NCBI RefSeq assembly: GCF_000012365.1
Contig: NC_007651.1
Location: 3,410,001-3,474,000, forward strand
Reading direction: 5' to 3'
DNA: 64,000 nucleotides
Source of the DNA: Burkholderia thailandensis E264
GTDB lineage: Bacteria; Pseudomonadota; Gammaproteobacteria; Burkholderiales; Burkholderiaceae
The notes beneath the pieces are model-generated. The model did not search any database. It was not told the origin of the DNA and saw nothing but the letters and a program-made list of their open reading frames with translations. How positions within the stretch are numbered: the stretch's first letter is position 1; each line of letters begins with the position of its first letter. The translations under genes and the position numbers were made by a program. Shown here one piece after another: positions 16,411 through 27,082 of this stretch.

Positions 16411-16800
16411 TCAGAACCATGCCAGCGGATCGAGCGTCTTGTTGTCGTTCAGGTACAGCCAGCCTTTGATAATACGGTACAGCGTCCAGATCCACACCGC
16501 GCCCAGCACGATGAAGCCGATCCCGACGAACAGCAGTGCGAAGCCGATCAGATACGCGATCAGCGCGCGCCAGAACGTGCGGATCTGCCATTCGAAATGC
16601 GCCTGATAAGCGGTGCCCACCGCGTCGTCGCGCTTCACGTAGTTGATGATGATCGCGACGATGCCCGTGATGCCGCCCGTCAGCCAGTGAATCGCGTACA
16701 GCAGGTAGAGGATGTGCGTCAGCGTGCGCAATGACTGCTGACGCTCGCTCTCGGTCGCGCTCTGGTACGACGGTGGAAATTGGTTCGGCGACTCCGGCAT
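16411..16800 (-). CDS. Small integral membrane protein, DUF4870-like
   Basis: The 129-residue protein has a polar N-terminus and about three hydrophobic segments: ILYLLYAIHWLTGGITGIVAIIINYV, ALIAYLIGFALLFVGIGFIVLGAV and an adjoining WIWTLYRIIKGW. The layout and the HFEWQIRTFW loop resemble DUF4870-type membrane proteins, whose function is unknown. The start MPESPNQFPPS at 16800 was chosen over an upstream in-frame start at 16848. It lies between hisE and hinT on the same strand and is probably cotranscribed with them. Confidence 0.75.
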   Translation of the reverse strand: MPESPNQFPPSYQSATESERQQSLRTLTHILYLLYAIHWLTGGITGIVAIIINYVKRDDAVGTAYQAHFEWQIRTFWRALIAYLIGFALLFVGIGFIVLGAVWIWTLYRIIKGWLYLNDNKTLDPLAWF

Positions 16801-16852
16801 GATGCTATTCCCCTTTGATGACAAAACTTGCGCGGCGTGTGGCCGCATCGGC

Positions 16853-17221
16853 TCACCCGCCGTTTTCCTCGCGCTCGCGGCGCTTGCGCAGCGCCTTTTC
16901 CTCGATGCCCGACATCCCTTCGCGGCGCTCGAGCTCGGCGATCACGTCGGCGGGGCTCAGGTCGAAATGCGACAGCGCGACGAGGCAATGGAACCACAGG
17001 TCCGCGACCTCGCCGACGAGCGCGGACGGCGCGCCGCCCTGGCGCACGTCCTTCGCGGCGAGCACGACTTCCGTCGCTTCCTCGCCGATCTTCTTCAGAA
17101 CCGCGTCGTCGCCCTTGTGAAAGAGGCGCGACACGTACGATTGCTCAGGATCGCCGCCCTTGCGGCTGTCGATCACGGCCGCCAAGCGCAGCAGCGTGTC
17201 TTCGATCGTCGGTTGCGTCAT
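16853..17221 (-). CDS. hisE: Phosphoribosyl-ATP pyrophosphatase
   Basis: HisE performs the second step of histidine synthesis, converting PR-ATP to PR-AMP and pyrophosphate. The 122-residue protein is an all-helical MazG-like enzyme with [16 protein letters not shown] and [16 protein letters not shown], which carry the acidic metal ligands. It overlaps hisI by 4 bp (ATGA), so hisI and hisE stay separate genes here rather than the fused HisIE of enterobacteria. Confidence 0.96.
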   Translation of the reverse strand: MTQPTIEDTLLRLAAVIDSRKGGDPEQSYVSRLFHKGDDAVLKKIGEEATEVVLAAKDVRQGGAPSALVGEVADLWFHCLVALSHFDLSPADVIAELERREGMSGIEEKALRKRREREENGG

Positions 17222-17631
17222 TTGTAGATATGTTCGGGATCTTTGAGCACCGGATCGACCGCGACCCATTCGCCGTCGTCGACGGTGCCCTCGAATTTCT
17301 GGAAAAAGCACGAGCGCCGGCCCGTGTGGCACGCGATGCCTTCGACCTGCTCGACCTTCAGCAGCACGACGTCCTCGTCGCAATCGAGGCGCACTTCGTG
17401 CACGTGCTGCACATGGCCCGACTCCTCGCCCTTGAACCACAGACGCTGCCGCGAGCGCGAGTAGTACACCGCGCGCTTGAGCTCGATCGTCCTCGCCAGC
17501 GCATCGCGGTTCATCCAGGCGAACATCAGCACGTCGTTCGTCGCCGCGTCCTGCGCGATCACCGGCACGAGGCCGTTCGCATCCCAGCGGACCTTGTCGA
17601 GCCAGCCGCCCGGCTTCGCTGCTTCGTTCAT
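17218..17631 (-). CDS. hisI: Phosphoribosyl-AMP cyclohydrolase
   Basis: HisI opens the adenine ring of PR-AMP (third histidine step). The 137-residue protein contains [34 protein letters not shown] and the metal-binding [28 protein letters not shown]. It overlaps the hisF stop by one base (TGATG) and hisE by 4 bp, so the three are translationally coupled. Confidence 0.97.
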   Translation of the reverse strand: MNEAAKPGGWLDKVRWDANGLVPVIAQDAATNDVLMFAWMNRDALARTIELKRAVYYSRSRQRLWFKGEESGHVQHVHEVRLDCDEDVVLLKVEQVEGIACHTGRRSCFFQKFEGTVDDGEWVAVDPVLKDPEHIYK

Positions 17632-18404
17632 CACAACCTCACTGCAATGCCGCGCTCGGCCATGTAGCGCTTCGCCTCGCCGACCGTGTGCTCGCCGTAG
17701 TGGAAAATGCTCGCGGCGAGCACGGCGTCGGCGTGGCCCTCGGTGATGCCCGCCGCGAGATGCTCGAGCGAGCCGACCCCGCCCGACGCGATCACGGGCA
17801 CGGGCACCGCGTCCGATACCGCGCGCGTGAGCGCGAGATCGAAGCCCGCCTTCGTGCCGTCGCGGTCCATGCTCGTCAGCAGGATCTCGCCCGCACCGAA
17901 TTCGGCCATCTTGCGCGCCCATTCGACCGCGTCGAGGCCCGTGCCCTTGCGGCCGCCGTGCGTGAAGACCTCCCAGCGCGGCGGCTCGCCTTCGGCCGAC
18001 ACGCGCTTCGCGTCGATCGCGACGACGATGCACTGCGAGCCGTATTTGTCGGCCGCGTCGCGCACGAGCTGCGGATTGGCGACTGCCGACGAGTTCATGC
18101 TGACCTTGTCCGCGCCGGCGTTCAGCAGGCGCCGCACGTCTTCGACCGCGCGCACGCCGCCGCCCACCGTGAGCGGGATGAACACCTGCGACGCGACCGC
18201 CTCGATGATCGGCAGGATCAGGTCGCGGCCGTCCGACGTCGCGGTGATGTCGAGGAACGTGAGTTCGTCGGCGCCCTGGTCGTCGTAGCGCCGCGCGATC
18301 TCGACGGGGTCTCCCGCGTCGCGCAGCTCGACGAAATTGACACCCTTGACGACGCGCCCGGCGGTCACGTCGAGACAGGGGATGATGCGTTTAGCTAGAG
18401 CCAT
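17631..18404 (-). CDS. hisF: Imidazole glycerol phosphate synthase, cyclase subunit HisF
   Basis: HisF is the (beta/alpha)8 cyclase that uses ammonia from HisH to make imidazole glycerol phosphate and AICAR. The 257-residue protein begins [24 protein letters not shown], with the catalytic Asp in PCLDV. The second catalytic Asp is in [15 protein letters not shown], and [13 protein letters not shown] forms part of the phosphate site. The ATG at 18404 is at the canonical N-terminus; the frame is open 15 bp further. Confidence 0.97.
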   Translation of the reverse strand: MALAKRIIPCLDVTAGRVVKGVNFVELRDAGDPVEIARRYDDQGADELTFLDITATSDGRDLILPIIEAVASQVFIPLTVGGGVRAVEDVRRLLNAGADKVSMNSSAVANPQLVRDAADKYGSQCIVVAIDAKRVSAEGEPPRWEVFTHGGRKGTGLDAVEWARKMAEFGAGEILLTSMDRDGTKAGFDLALTRAVSDAVPVPVIASGGVGSLEHLAAGITEGHADAVLAASIFHYGEHTVGEAKRYMAERGIAVRL

Positions 18405-18486
18405 GATGTTGCGCGGCATGCCGCGGGTAATGCCGGCCGCGCGAGGCGGACGGCTTGGCGAAAAGGCGTCGTGCCGAGACGGTGCG

Positions 18487-19242
18487 TCAGGCGTCGTCGA
18501 GTTCGCCGTTCAGTTCGTCCGCACGCTTTTGCGCGGCGGCGAAATCGAGGTCGCCCGAGTAGATCGCCCGGCCGCAGATCACGCCTTCGATACCCTCGTC
18601 TTCCACTTCGCAGAGCTTCTCGATATCGACGATGTTCGACAGGCCGCCGCTCGCGATCACCGGAATGCCGACCGCCTGTGCGAGCTTCACCGTCGCCTCG
18701 ATGTTGATGCCCTGCAGCATCCCGTCGCGGCCGATGTCGGTGTAGACGATCGATTCGACGCCGTAGTCCTCGAACTTCTGCGCGAGATCGATCACTTCAT
18801 GGCCCGTGAGCTTGCTCCAGCCGTCGGTGGCGACCTTGCCGTCCTTCGCGTCGAGGCCGACGATGATGTTGCCCGCGAACGCGCTGCACGCGTCGCGCAG
18901 GAAGCCCGGGTCCTTCACCGCCGCGGTGCCGATGATCACGTACGACAGGCCCGCGTCGAGGTACTTCTCGATCGTCTCGAGGCTGCGGATGCCGCCGCCG
19001 AGCTGCACGGGGATTTCGTCGCCGACCTCGCCGAGGATCGCCTCGATCGCCTCGAGATTCTTCGGCTTGCCGGCGAACGCGCCGTTCAGGTCGACGAGAT
19101 GCAGACGCCGCGCCCCGAGATCGACCCATTTACGGGCCATCGCCGCAGGATCCTCGGAAAAAATCGTCGCCTGGTCCATATCGCCTTGTTTGAGGCGCAC
19201 ACACTGACCGTCTTTAAGATCGATGGCCGGAATCAGCAGCAT
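18487..19242 (-). CDS. hisA: Phosphoribosylformimino-AICAR-phosphate isomerase HisA
   Basis: HisA is the Amadori-type isomerase before HisF/HisH. The 251-residue (beta/alpha)8 barrel starts [21 protein letters not shown], with the first catalytic Asp in [17 protein letters not shown] carries the second. Phosphate-binding loops include [10 protein letters not shown]. It lies 82 bp before hisF, and a 167-bp gap separates it from hisH upstream. Confidence 0.97.
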   Translation of the reverse strand: MLLIPAIDLKDGQCVRLKQGDMDQATIFSEDPAAMARKWVDLGARRLHLVDLNGAFAGKPKNLEAIEAILGEVGDEIPVQLGGGIRSLETIEKYLDAGLSYVIIGTAAVKDPGFLRDACSAFAGNIIVGLDAKDGKVATDGWSKLTGHEVIDLAQKFEDYGVESIVYTDIGRDGMLQGINIEATVKLAQAVGIPVIASGGLSNIVDIEKLCEVEDEGIEGVICGRAIYSGDLDFAAAQKRADELNGELDDA

Positions 19243-19409
19243 AGCAATCGGGTGTTGTCAGGGAAAAATGAAGAGATCGAAAAGGCGCGCGCCAACCCAT
19301 CCGGCGCGATGCCGTCCCGCTAGTTTAGTACAACTCTTTCTGCGTATCCGCTCGCGAAGCCCGTGCGGCGGGCCTTTTGCGCGCGCCGGGTGTGGCTCTC
19401 GCGCCACGT

Positions 19410-20051
19410 TCAGGGGTTCCAGTGGACAAAATTCCGGTAAAGCCGCAGCCCCACTTCGGCGCTCTTTTCCGGGTGAAATTGGGTCGCGAAGAGATTGTCG
19501 CGCGCGACCGCGGACGTGAACACGTCGCCGTACCGGGTCTCGCCCGCGGTGTGCGCCGGGTTGTCCGGCACCACGTAATAGCTGTGCACGAAATAGAAGT
19601 ACGCGTCGTCCGGCACGCCGTCCCACAGCGGATGCGCCTGCGTCTGGTGCACGCGGTTCCAGCCCATTTGCGGCACCTTGAAGCGCGAGCCGTCGTCCTG
19701 CAGCCGGCCTTCGAGCGCGAAGCGCACGACCTTGCCCGGCAGCAGGCCGAGCCCTTTCGTGCCGCCTTCCGCGCTCCAGTCGAACAGCATCTGCTCGCCG
19801 ACGCACACGCCGAGGAGCGGCTTCGTGCGCGACGCCTCGACCACCGCCTCCTGCAGGCCGGACTCGCCCAGGCAGCGCATGCAGTCGGGCATCGCGCCCT
19901 GGCCGGGCAGCACCACGCGGTCCGCCGCGCGGATCGCCTCGGGCCGGTCGACGATCTTCACGTCGGCCGCGGGTTCCGCCTTCATGAGCGCCTGCGCGAC
20001 CGAGCGCAGGTTGCCCATTCCATAATCCACAATCGCAATCGAAGTTTTCAT
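19410..20051 (-). CDS. hisH: Imidazole glycerol phosphate synthase, glutaminase subunit HisH
   Basis: HisH is the class I glutamine amidotransferase that feeds ammonia to HisF. The 213-residue protein shows the nucleophile motif [12 protein letters not shown] and the His-Glu pair in [18 protein letters not shown] near residue 50 matches the family oxyanion region. It overlaps marC by 4 bp (ATGA), so translation is probably coupled to the membrane protein gene upstream. Confidence 0.97.
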   Translation of the reverse strand: MKTSIAIVDYGMGNLRSVAQALMKAEPAADVKIVDRPEAIRAADRVVLPGQGAMPDCMRCLGESGLQEAVVEASRTKPLLGVCVGEQMLFDWSAEGGTKGLGLLPGKVVRFALEGRLQDDGSRFKVPQMGWNRVHQTQAHPLWDGVPDDAYFYFVHSYYVVPDNPAHTAGETRYGDVFTSAVARDNLFATQFHPEKSAEVGLRLYRNFVHWNP

Positions 20052-20668
20052 GTCAGTGCAGGCAACAATGCCTTCAGTCCGTCGACGATGAATTCCACCG
20101 CCAGCGCCGACAGCATCAATCCCATCAGACGCGTGACGATGTTGATGCCGGTGCGGCCGATCCAGTGCGCGATCGGCTCGGCGAGCCGCATCGCGAAGAA
20201 ACAGATGAGCGCGAGCGCCGCGCCGATCGCGACGAGCCCGAGCCGGTCGTACCAGTGCCGGGCGTTCGCCGCGTAGACGATCACCGTGCTGATCGAGCCC
20301 GGCCCCGTCAGGAGCGGAATCGCGAGCGGCACGACGGCGATGCTGTTCTTCGACTCCGCCTCGTCGCGCTCCTCGGGCGTCGACCGGGTGTTGCCGATCT
20401 GCGCGTTCAGCATCGAGATCGCCATCAGCAGCATGATGATCCCGCCGCCGACTTCGAGCGAGCCCACCGAGATCCCGAAGAAATCGATGATCTGCTGGCC
20501 GAGCAGCGTCGTCACCGCGATCACGCAGAACACCGAAACGGCCGCGATGCGGATCGTGTGCCGCCGCTCGGCTTCCGTCTGCTGGGCGGTCAGGCTCAGG
20601 AAAAACGGCACCGCGCCGAGCGGATTGATCAGCGCGAGCAGGGAAATGAACGATTTGAGCAGATCCAT
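20048..20668 (-). CDS. MarC-family integral membrane protein
   Basis: The 206-residue protein has about six membrane helices and the family blocks [20 protein letters not shown] near the start and [20 protein letters not shown] in the middle. MarC/UPF0056 proteins were once tied to multiple antibiotic resistance but have no proven function. The gene is inserted between hisB and hisH and overlaps hisH by 4 bp. That tight coupling suggests constant co-expression with histidine genes, though a role in histidine metabolism is not established. Confidence 0.92.
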   Translation of the reverse strand: MDLLKSFISLLALINPLGAVPFFLSLTAQQTEAERRHTIRIAAVSVFCVIAVTTLLGQQIIDFFGISVGSLEVGGGIIMLLMAISMLNAQIGNTRSTPEERDEAESKNSIAVVPLAIPLLTGPGSISTVIVYAANARHWYDRLGLVAIGAALALICFFAMRLAEPIAHWIGRTGINIVTRLMGLMLSALAVEFIVDGLKALLPALT

Positions 20669-20723
20669 CGCAAGCCGGCGCAGCCGCCGCGGCCAATGGT
20701 GTTGTGTTCGCTCCGGCCGGGAA

Positions 20724-21311
20724 TCAGAGGCTGCCCTTCGTCGACGGAATCTGCCCCGCCGCACGCTCGTCGAGCTCCACCGCCATCCGCAGCGCGCGGC
20801 CGAACGCCTTGAACACCGTCTCGAGCTGATGGTGCGCATTGACACCGCGCAGGTTGTCGATATGCAGCGTCACGCCCGCGTGATTGACGAAGCCGCGGAA
20901 GAACTCGATCGACAGGTCGACGTCGAACGTGCCGATCCGCGCGCGCGTGAACGGCACGTGGAATTCCAGGCCCGGACGCCCGGAGAAGTCGATCACGACG
21001 CGCGACAGCGCCTCGTCGAGCGGCACGTACGAATGGCCGTACCGGCGAATGCCCTTCTTGTCGCCGACCGCCTTCGCAACGGCCTGGCCGAGCGTGATGC
21101 CGACGTCCTCGACCGTATGGTGATCGTCGATGTGCGTATCCCCATGCGCTTCGATATCGAGATCGACGAGACCATGGCGCGCGATCTGATCGAGCATATG
21201 GTCGAGGAACGGGACGCCGGTGGCGAGCTTCTGCCGGCCGGTGCCGTCGAGGTCGATCTTCACACGGATCTGCGTTTCGCTGGTGTTGCGAACGACTTCC
21301 GCCACGCGCAT
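20724..21311 (-). CDS. hisB: Imidazoleglycerol-phosphate dehydratase HisB
   Basis: HisB dehydrates imidazole glycerol phosphate using a dimanganese centre. The 195-residue, dehydratase-only form shows the metal motifs [20 protein letters not shown] and the C-terminal [29 protein letters not shown] is also conserved. There is no N-terminal phosphatase domain, so histidinol-phosphate phosphatase must be encoded elsewhere. It lies 62 bp after hisC. Confidence 0.97.
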   Translation of the reverse strand: MRVAEVVRNTSETQIRVKIDLDGTGRQKLATGVPFLDHMLDQIARHGLVDLDIEAHGDTHIDDHHTVEDVGITLGQAVAKAVGDKKGIRRYGHSYVPLDEALSRVVIDFSGRPGLEFHVPFTRARIGTFDVDLSIEFFRGFVNHAGVTLHIDNLRGVNAHHQLETVFKAFGRALRMAVELDERAAGQIPSTKGSL

Positions 21312-21373
21312 GGTGATTCCTTGAGTTGACTGAGGTAATGGGGACGAGAAAGGCGGCGCCCCGGGGTGGCCCG

Positions 21374-22444
21374 TCAGGGCAGCGCCAGTTTCAGTGCCGC
21401 CAGCAGGCGCGCGTTTTCTTCGGGAGACCCAACCGTTACGCGCACGCAATTGGCGAGCAATGGATGCATTTTACTCACGTTTTTGATCAATACCCGCTCG
21501 GTCAGGAGCACGTCGAACACGGCGGCCGCGTCCGGCACCCGCACGAGCAGGAAATTGCCCGCGCTCGGGTACACGGTCGCGCCCGGCAGCGCGCCGATCG
21601 CGTGCGCGAGCGCCGTGCGCGCGTCGCGCAGTTGCGCGGCCTGCGCGTCGAGCACGTCGACGCGCTCGAGCAGGAATTCGGCCGCCGCCTGCGTCAGCAC
21701 GTTCACGTTATATGGCGGGCGCACCTTGTCGAACTGCGTGAGCCACGCGGGCAGCCCGACCAGATAGCCGAGGCGGATGCCCGCGAGGCCGAGCTTCGAC
21801 ACCGTGCGCATCACGACGACGTTGTCGAATTCCGCCGCGCGCGGCAGCCAGCTTCGCTGCGCGAACGGCTGGTACGCCTCGTCGATCACGACGAGGCTCG
21901 TGTTCGCCGCCGCGACGATCCGCTCGATGTCCTCGTCCGGGTACAGCGTGCCCGTCGGGTTGTTCGGATACGCGAGATAGACGAGCGCCGGCCGATGCTC
22001 GGCGATCGCCGCGAGCATCGCGTCGACGTCGAGCGTCAGGTCCGCACGAAGCGGCACGCCGACGAACTCGAGCTGCGCGAATTTCGCCGACAGTTCGTAC
22101 ATCACGAAGCCCGGCACCGGCGCGAGCACCTTCGCGCCCGGCTTCGCGCACGCCATCGCGAGGATGCTGATGATCTCGTCCGAGCCGTTGCCGAGCAGCA
22201 CGTCGCACGCGGCGGGCACGCCCATCACGGCGCGCAGCCGGTCGATCAGCGCGGCGGGACGCGGCGCCGGATAGCGGTTCAGCGCAACGTGCGCGAGCCG
22301 CTCGCCAAGCTCCGCCGCGAGCGGCGCCGGTAGCGAATAAGGGTTCTCCATCGCGTCGAGCTTCACGAAGCCCGTCGCGTCCGGCACCGGGTAGCTCGTC
22401 ATCGCGAGCACGTCGCGGCGGATGATGTCTTCTGGCGTAGTCAT
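21374..22444 (-). CDS. hisC: Histidinol-phosphate aminotransferase HisC
   Basis: HisC is a PLP-dependent fold-type I aminotransferase acting before the phosphatase step. The 356-residue protein has [16 protein letters not shown] (cofactor phosphate region), [25 protein letters not shown] and the PLP lysine region [18 protein letters not shown]. It follows hisD after 154 bp and precedes hisB. Confidence 0.96.
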   Translation of the reverse strand: MTTPEDIIRRDVLAMTSYPVPDATGFVKLDAMENPYSLPAPLAAELGERLAHVALNRYPAPRPAALIDRLRAVMGVPAACDVLLGNGSDEIISILAMACAKPGAKVLAPVPGFVMYELSAKFAQLEFVGVPLRADLTLDVDAMLAAIAEHRPALVYLAYPNNPTGTLYPDEDIERIVAAANTSLVVIDEAYQPFAQRSWLPRAAEFDNVVVMRTVSKLGLAGIRLGYLVGLPAWLTQFDKVRPPYNVNVLTQAAAEFLLERVDVLDAQAAQLRDARTALAHAIGALPGATVYPSAGNFLLVRVPDAAAVFDVLLTERVLIKNVSKMHPLLANCVRVTVGSPEENARLLAALKLALP

Positions 22445-22598
22445 GATGGCAACGGCGCGCGGGCGCCGGCATGGCCCCGGCCGAAGCGTCTCGCGCGGCG
22501 CATCGGTCGCGCCGCGCGAGACGCCTCGCCGGGCGGTCTCGGGTTATCGTCTTTTTGGGCTGGTCTCGTCTCGCGCAACCCGCGCGCTGGGCTTACCC

Positions 22599-23936
22599 TT
22601 AACCCTTCTGGCGGTCGCCCGCCCCTTTCATCCGATACTCGGCGCTCTTCGCGTGCGCCTGCAATCCTTCGCCGTACGCGAGCTCGGACGCGATCTCGCC
22701 GAGCGTGTGCGCGCCTTCGGCGCTCACCTCGATCAGGCTCGAGCGCTTGAAGAAATCGTACACGCCGAGCGGCGACGAGAAGCGCGCGGTGCGCGACGTC
22801 GGCAGCACGTGATTCGGGCCCGCGCAGTAATCGCCCAGGCTTTCGCTCGTGTAGCGGCCGAGGAAGATCGCGCCCGCGTGGCGGATCTGCTTGCCCCATT
22901 GGTGCGGCTCGAGCGCGGATATCTCGAGATGCTCGGGCGCGATGTCGTTCGCGATCTTGCACGCCTCGGCCATGTCGCGCACCTTGACGAGCGCGCCGCG
23001 CCCCTCGAGCGACGCGCGAATCACGTCCTGGCGCGGCATCGTCGGCAGCAGCTCGTCGATCGCCTTCTCGACGCGCTCGATGAACGCGTCGTCCGGGCAC
23101 AGCAGGATCGATTGCGCGAGCTCGTCGTGCTCGGCCTGCGAGAACAGGTCCATCGCGACCCACGACGGATCGGTCGTGCCGTCGCACAGCACGAGGATCT
23201 CGGACGGCCCGGCGATCATGTCGATGCCGACCGTGCCGAACACGCGGCGCTTGGCCGACGCGACGTACGCGTTGCCCGGCCCGCAGATCTTGTCGACGGC
23301 GGGCACCGTTTTCGTACCGTACGCGAGCGCGGCGACCGCCTGCGCGCCGCCGATCGTGAACACGCGGTCGACACCGCCCAGAAGCGCCGCGGCGAGCACG
23401 AGATCGTTCTTCACGCCGTCCGGCGTCGGCACGACCATCACGATCTCGCCGACGCCCGCGACGCGCGCCGGAATCGCGTTCATCAGCACCGACGACGGAT
23501 ACGCCGCCTTGCCGCCCGGCACGTACAGCCCGACGCGGTCGAGCGGCGTCACCTTCTGGCCGAGCACGGTGCCGTCGGCTTCCGTGTACTGCCAGCTATG
23601 GCTGCCGCACTCGATCTTCTGCTTCTCGTGGTAGCCGCGCACGCGCGCGGCCGCCGCCTCCAGCGCCGCGCGGCGCTTCGGCTCGAGGCCCTCGAGCGCC
23701 GCCTCCAGCGCGTCCTGCGGCAGCTCGAGCGCCGCGACGCTTGCCGCGTTCAGCCGGTCGAAGCGATTCGTGTACTCGAGCACCGCGGCGTCGCCGCGCG
23801 CCTTCACATCGGCGAGGATCTGCGCGACCGAGCGCTCGATCGCGTCGTCTTCGCTCGCCTCGAACGCGAGCACCGCACGCAATTCGGCCGCGAAGCCTGC
23901 GCTTGCCGAATCGAGTTTGCGTATCTTGATAGCCAT
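22599..23936 (-). CDS. hisD: Histidinol dehydrogenase HisD
   Basis: HisD oxidises histidinol to histidine in two NAD-dependent steps. The 445-residue zinc enzyme includes [53 protein letters not shown] and [13 protein letters not shown], whose histidine is a zinc ligand in the family. The C-terminal [21 protein letters not shown] block is typical. It lies 39 bp after hisG. Confidence 0.97.
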   Translation of the reverse strand: MAIKIRKLDSASAGFAAELRAVLAFEASEDDAIERSVAQILADVKARGDAAVLEYTNRFDRLNAASVAALELPQDALEAALEGLEPKRRAALEAAAARVRGYHEKQKIECGSHSWQYTEADGTVLGQKVTPLDRVGLYVPGGKAAYPSSVLMNAIPARVAGVGEIVMVVPTPDGVKNDLVLAAALLGGVDRVFTIGGAQAVAALAYGTKTVPAVDKICGPGNAYVASAKRRVFGTVGIDMIAGPSEILVLCDGTTDPSWVAMDLFSQAEHDELAQSILLCPDDAFIERVEKAIDELLPTMPRQDVIRASLEGRGALVKVRDMAEACKIANDIAPEHLEISALEPHQWGKQIRHAGAIFLGRYTSESLGDYCAGPNHVLPTSRTARFSSPLGVYDFFKRSSLIEVSAEGAHTLGEIASELAYGEGLQAHAKSAEYRMKGAGDRQKG

Positions 23937-23975
23937 GCTGTCATCCGTTCCGGTAATGCGCCGAAAGCCGCAAGG

Positions 23976-24632
23976 TCAGGCACCGCCGCCCTGCGACGCG
24001 CGTTCGAACGCGTCGAGGAACGGCTTCAGCGCGGCGCGCTTCAGTTTCAGCGCGGCCTGGTTCACGACGAGGCGCGACGAGATCGGCATGATCTCCTCCA
24101 CCTCGACCAGATTGTTCGCCTTCAGCGTGCCGCCCGAGCTGACGAGGTCGACGATCGCGTCGGCCAGGCCGACGAGCGGCGCAAGCTCCATCGAGCCGTA
24201 CAGCTTGATCAGGTCGACGTGCACGCCCTTCGCCGCGAAGTGCTCGCGCGCCGTTTCGACGTACTTCGTCGCGACGCGCAGCCGCGCGCCCTGGCGCACC
24301 GCATTCGCATAATCAAAACCGGCCGGCACCGCAACCGACATCCGGCAGCGCGCGATGTTCAAATCGATCGGCTGATACAGCCCGCCGCCGCCGTGCTCGA
24401 GCAGCACGTCCTTGCCGGCGACGCCGAAGTCGGCCGCGCCGTACTCGACGTAGGTCGGCACGTCGGTCGCGCGCACGACGATCACGCGCAGGTTCGGATC
24501 GGTGGTCGGCAGGATCAGCTTGCGCGAGCGCTCAGGGTCCTCGGCCACGGTCACGCCCGCCGCCGCGAGGAGCGGCACGGTTTCCTCGAAGATACGCCCT
24601 TTCGACAGCGCCAGCGTCAGCGGTGCGGTCAT
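23976..24632 (-). CDS. hisG: ATP phosphoribosyltransferase, short form (HisG)
   Basis: HisG commits ATP and PRPP to histidine synthesis. The 218-residue protein is the short form (HisGS), lacking the C-terminal regulatory domain, with [14 protein letters not shown] at the N-terminus. It also has [14 protein letters not shown] and the PRPP loop [17 protein letters not shown]. Short HisG normally needs the HisZ regulatory subunit, which I do not see in this window. It overlaps murA by 4 bp (ATGA). Confidence 0.96.
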   Translation of the reverse strand: MTAPLTLALSKGRIFEETVPLLAAAGVTVAEDPERSRKLILPTTDPNLRVIVVRATDVPTYVEYGAADFGVAGKDVLLEHGGGGLYQPIDLNIARCRMSVAVPAGFDYANAVRQGARLRVATKYVETAREHFAAKGVHVDLIKLYGSMELAPLVGLADAIVDLVSSGGTLKANNLVEVEEIMPISSRLVVNQAALKLKRAALKPFLDAFERASQGGGA

Positions 24633-25978
24633 GCTTCGCTCCCTGAAATGCGGCGCACGTTCGCGCCGACGGCCGTCAGCTTCGTCTCCATCCGGTCGTA
24701 GCCGCGGTCCAAATGATAGATGCGCTCGACGAGCGTCTCGCCTTGCGCGCAAAGACCGGCGATCACGAGGCTCGCCGACGCGCGCAGGTCGGTCGCCATC
24801 ACGCTCGCGCCCGAGAGCTTCGGCACACCCGTGACGAGCGCCGCGTTGCCGTCGACCGCGATGTTCGCGCCGAGGCGGTTCAGCTCCTGCACGTGCATGA
24901 AGCGGTTCTCGAAGATCGTCTCGATCACCTGCGCCGAACCCTCCGCGACCGCGTTCAGCGCCATGAACTGCGCCTGCATGTCAGTCGGAAACGCCGGATA
25001 TTCGGACGTGCGGATCGCGACCGCGCTCGGCCGGCGGGCCATCCGCACGCGCAGCGTGTCGGCGCCCTCGTCGATCGTCGCGCCCGCTTCGCGCAGCTTG
25101 TCGATCACCGCGTCGAGGATGCCCGCGCGCATGCCGGTCAGCGTCACGTCGCCGCCCGCCGCGGCGACCGCGCACAGGAACGTGCCCGCCTCGATCCGGT
25201 CCGGGATCACCGCGTGCGTCGCGCCGTGCAGGCGTTCGACGCCCTGGATCACGAGCCGGTCGGTGCCGATCCCGTCGATCTTCGCGCCCATCGCGACGAG
25301 CAGATGCGCGAGGTCCGTCACTTCCGGCTCGCGCGCGGCGTTCTCGATCACCGTCTCGCCGTCGGCGAGCGTCGCCGCCATCAGCAGGTTTTCCGTGCCC
25401 GTCACGGTGATCATGTCGGTAACGATGCGCGCGCCCTTCAGGCGCTTCGCGCGCGCCTCGATGTAGCCGTGCTCGATGCGGATCTCGGCGCCCATCGCCT
25501 GCAACCCCTTGATGTGCTGGTCGACGGGCCGCGCGCCGATCGCGCAGCCGCCCGGCAGCGACACCTTCGCATAGCCGAAGCGCGCGAGCAGCGGGCCGAG
25601 CACGAGGATCGACGCGCGCATCGTCTTCACGAGCTCGTACGGCGCGACCGGATTGTCGACGCGCGACGCGTCGAGCACGACGCGCGCGCCGTCCGTCTCC
25701 TCGCGCATGCCCATCTGGGCGAGCAGCGCGAGCGTCGTGCGCACGTCCTTCAGGTCCGGCACGTTGTCGAGACGCACGGGCTCCGCGCTCAGCAGGCCCG
25801 CGCAGAGGATCGGCAGCGCGGCGTTCTTCGCGCCCGACACGGCGATCTCGCCGGCGAGGCGCCGGCCGCCCTCGATCACGAGCTTGTCCGTGCCATGCGC
25901 GTGCGCTTCCCGATTGCCGGCTGGGGTTGCCGTGGCGACGCGCTCGACGGCGTCGCGTTCGTTGACGGTGACTTGCAC
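24629..25978 (-). CDS. murA: UDP-N-acetylglucosamine 1-carboxyvinyltransferase MurA
   Basis: MurA transfers enolpyruvate from PEP to UDP-GlcNAc, the first committed step of peptidoglycan synthesis. The 449-residue protein has [21 protein letters not shown] and the catalytic cysteine in [15 protein letters not shown] (Cys145). A Cys at this site predicts fosfomycin sensitivity of the enzyme itself. The N-terminus is about 30 residues longer than in E. coli. It follows ibaG by 13 bp and overlaps hisG by 4 bp. Confidence 0.97.
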   Translation of the reverse strand: MQVTVNERDAVERVATATPAGNREAHAHGTDKLVIEGGRRLAGEIAVSGAKNAALPILCAGLLSAEPVRLDNVPDLKDVRTTLALLAQMGMREETDGARVVLDASRVDNPVAPYELVKTMRASILVLGPLLARFGYAKVSLPGGCAIGARPVDQHIKGLQAMGAEIRIEHGYIEARAKRLKGARIVTDMITVTGTENLLMAATLADGETVIENAAREPEVTDLAHLLVAMGAKIDGIGTDRLVIQGVERLHGATHAVIPDRIEAGTFLCAVAAAGGDVTLTGMRAGILDAVIDKLREAGATIDEGADTLRVRMARRPSAVAIRTSEYPAFPTDMQAQFMALNAVAEGSAQVIETIFENRFMHVQELNRLGANIAVDGNAALVTGVPKLSGASVMATDLRASASLVIAGLCAQGETLVERIYHLDRGYDRMETKLTAVGANVRRISGSEA

Positions 25979-25991
25979 TGACTGTTTCCGT

Positions 25992-26231
25992 TTATGCGTT
26001 CTGCCATTCGGCGGGCGTCAGCGTCTTCATGCTGAGCGCGTGGATTTCCTGCTTCATGCGGTCGCCGAGCGCCGCATAGACGAGCTGATGCCGCTGGATC
26101 GGCCGCTTGCCCTCGAACGCGGACGACACGATCGTCGCGAAGAAATGCTGGCCGTCGCCCTCGACTTCCAGATGCGTGCAGGCAAGGCCCGCCTCGATGT
26201 ATTGCTTGACCAGTTCGGGAGTCGGCAACAT
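25992..26231 (-). CDS. ibaG: BolA-family protein, IbaG/YrbA type
   Basis: This 79-residue protein has the BolA fold pattern, with [48 protein letters not shown] in pieces across residues 22-71. The conserved His sits in the RHQLVY helix region. BolA-type proteins partner with monothiol glutaredoxins in iron-sulfur handling. In E. coli ibaG (yrbA) also sits directly upstream of murA and near the mla genes; the same order here supports the IbaG assignment over BolA proper. Confidence 0.92.
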   Translation of the reverse strand: MLPTPELVKQYIEAGLACTHLEVEGDGQHFFATIVSSAFEGKRPIQRHQLVYAALGDRMKQEIHALSMKTLTPAEWQNA

Positions 26232-26326
26232 GAAATGCTCCTGTCAGTACGCGCTAGGCCGCCCGGCGCGCGTTCGGCGCGCGCGGCAAGGCGGCGGCGA
26301 ACGCGGCGGGCGACCGTCGTTTCATA

Positions 26327-27082
26327 TCAATGACGCAGTTTGTAGCCGGTGGCGAGGAGCCGCATCGCGATCAGCGCGAGCAGCACGAAGAAGCCGGCGA
26401 CGACCGAAAGGCTCGCGAGCGGGTTCACGTCGGCGACGCCGAAGAACCCGTAGCGAAAGCCGTCGATCATGTAGAAGAACGGGTTGAGCCGCGACACCTC
26501 GCGCCACACGGGCGGCAGCGAATGCGTCGAATAGAACACGCCCGACAGGAACGTGAGCGGCATGATGAGGAAGTTCTGGAACGCGGCGAGCTGATCGAAC
26601 TTCTCGGCCCAGATTCCGGCGATGAGACCCAGCGTGCCGAGGATCGCCGAGCCGAACAGCGCGAACGCGACGATGTAGACGGGCGCGGCGAAGCTCATCG
26701 GAATGAACCAGATCGTGACGACGAACACCCCCGCGCCGACGGCGAGCCCGCGCACGACGGACGCGAGCACGTATGCGCCGAAGATGTCCGCGTACGACAG
26801 CGGCGGCAGCAGCATGAACACGAGGTTGCCCGTGATCTTCGACTGGATCAGCGACGACGAGCTGTTCGCGAACGCGTTCTGCAGCACGCTCATCATCACG
26901 AGGCCGGGCACGAGGAAGCTCACGTACTCGACGCCCGGATACACGTCGACGCGGCCCGTCAGCGCGTGGCCGAAGATCGTCAGATAAAGGAGCGCGGTGA
27001 CGACGGGTGCGAGCACCGTCTGGAACGACACCTTCCAGAACCGCAGGATTTCCTTGTAGAACAGCGTGCGAAACCCGCTCAT
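26327..27082 (-). CDS. ABC-2 type exporter permease (YadH-like)
   Basis: The 251-residue protein has six hydrophobic segments and the ABC-2 pattern: an N-terminal FYKEILRFWKVSFQTVLAPVVTALLYLTIFG and the C-terminal LTFLSGVFYSTHSLPPVWREVSRLNPFFYMIDGFRYG. It overlaps the ATPase gene by 4 bp and would form a heteromeric exporter with it. The substrate is unknown. The pair resembles E. coli yadG-yadH. It lies between mla genes and ibaG-murA, a context consistent with an envelope role. Confidence 0.92.
   Translation of the reverse strand: MSGFRTLFYKEILRFWKVSFQTVLAPVVTALLYLTIFGHALTGRVDVYPGVEYVSFLVPGLVMMSVLQNAFANSSSSLIQSKITGNLVFMLLPPLSYADIFGAYVLASVVRGLAVGAGVFVVTIWFIPMSFAAPVYIVAFALFGSAILGTLGLIAGIWAEKFDQLAAFQNFLIMPLTFLSGVFYSTHSLPPVWREVSRLNPFFYMIDGFRYGFFGVADVNPLASLSVVAGFFVLLALIAMRLLATGYKLRH

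Noticed and set aside
19359..19378. GCCCG/CGGGC hairpin followed by TTTT between hisA and hisH
   Set aside because: The U-run is on the plus strand, whereas all neighbouring genes are on the minus strand, so it would not terminate their transcript. It is probably chance.
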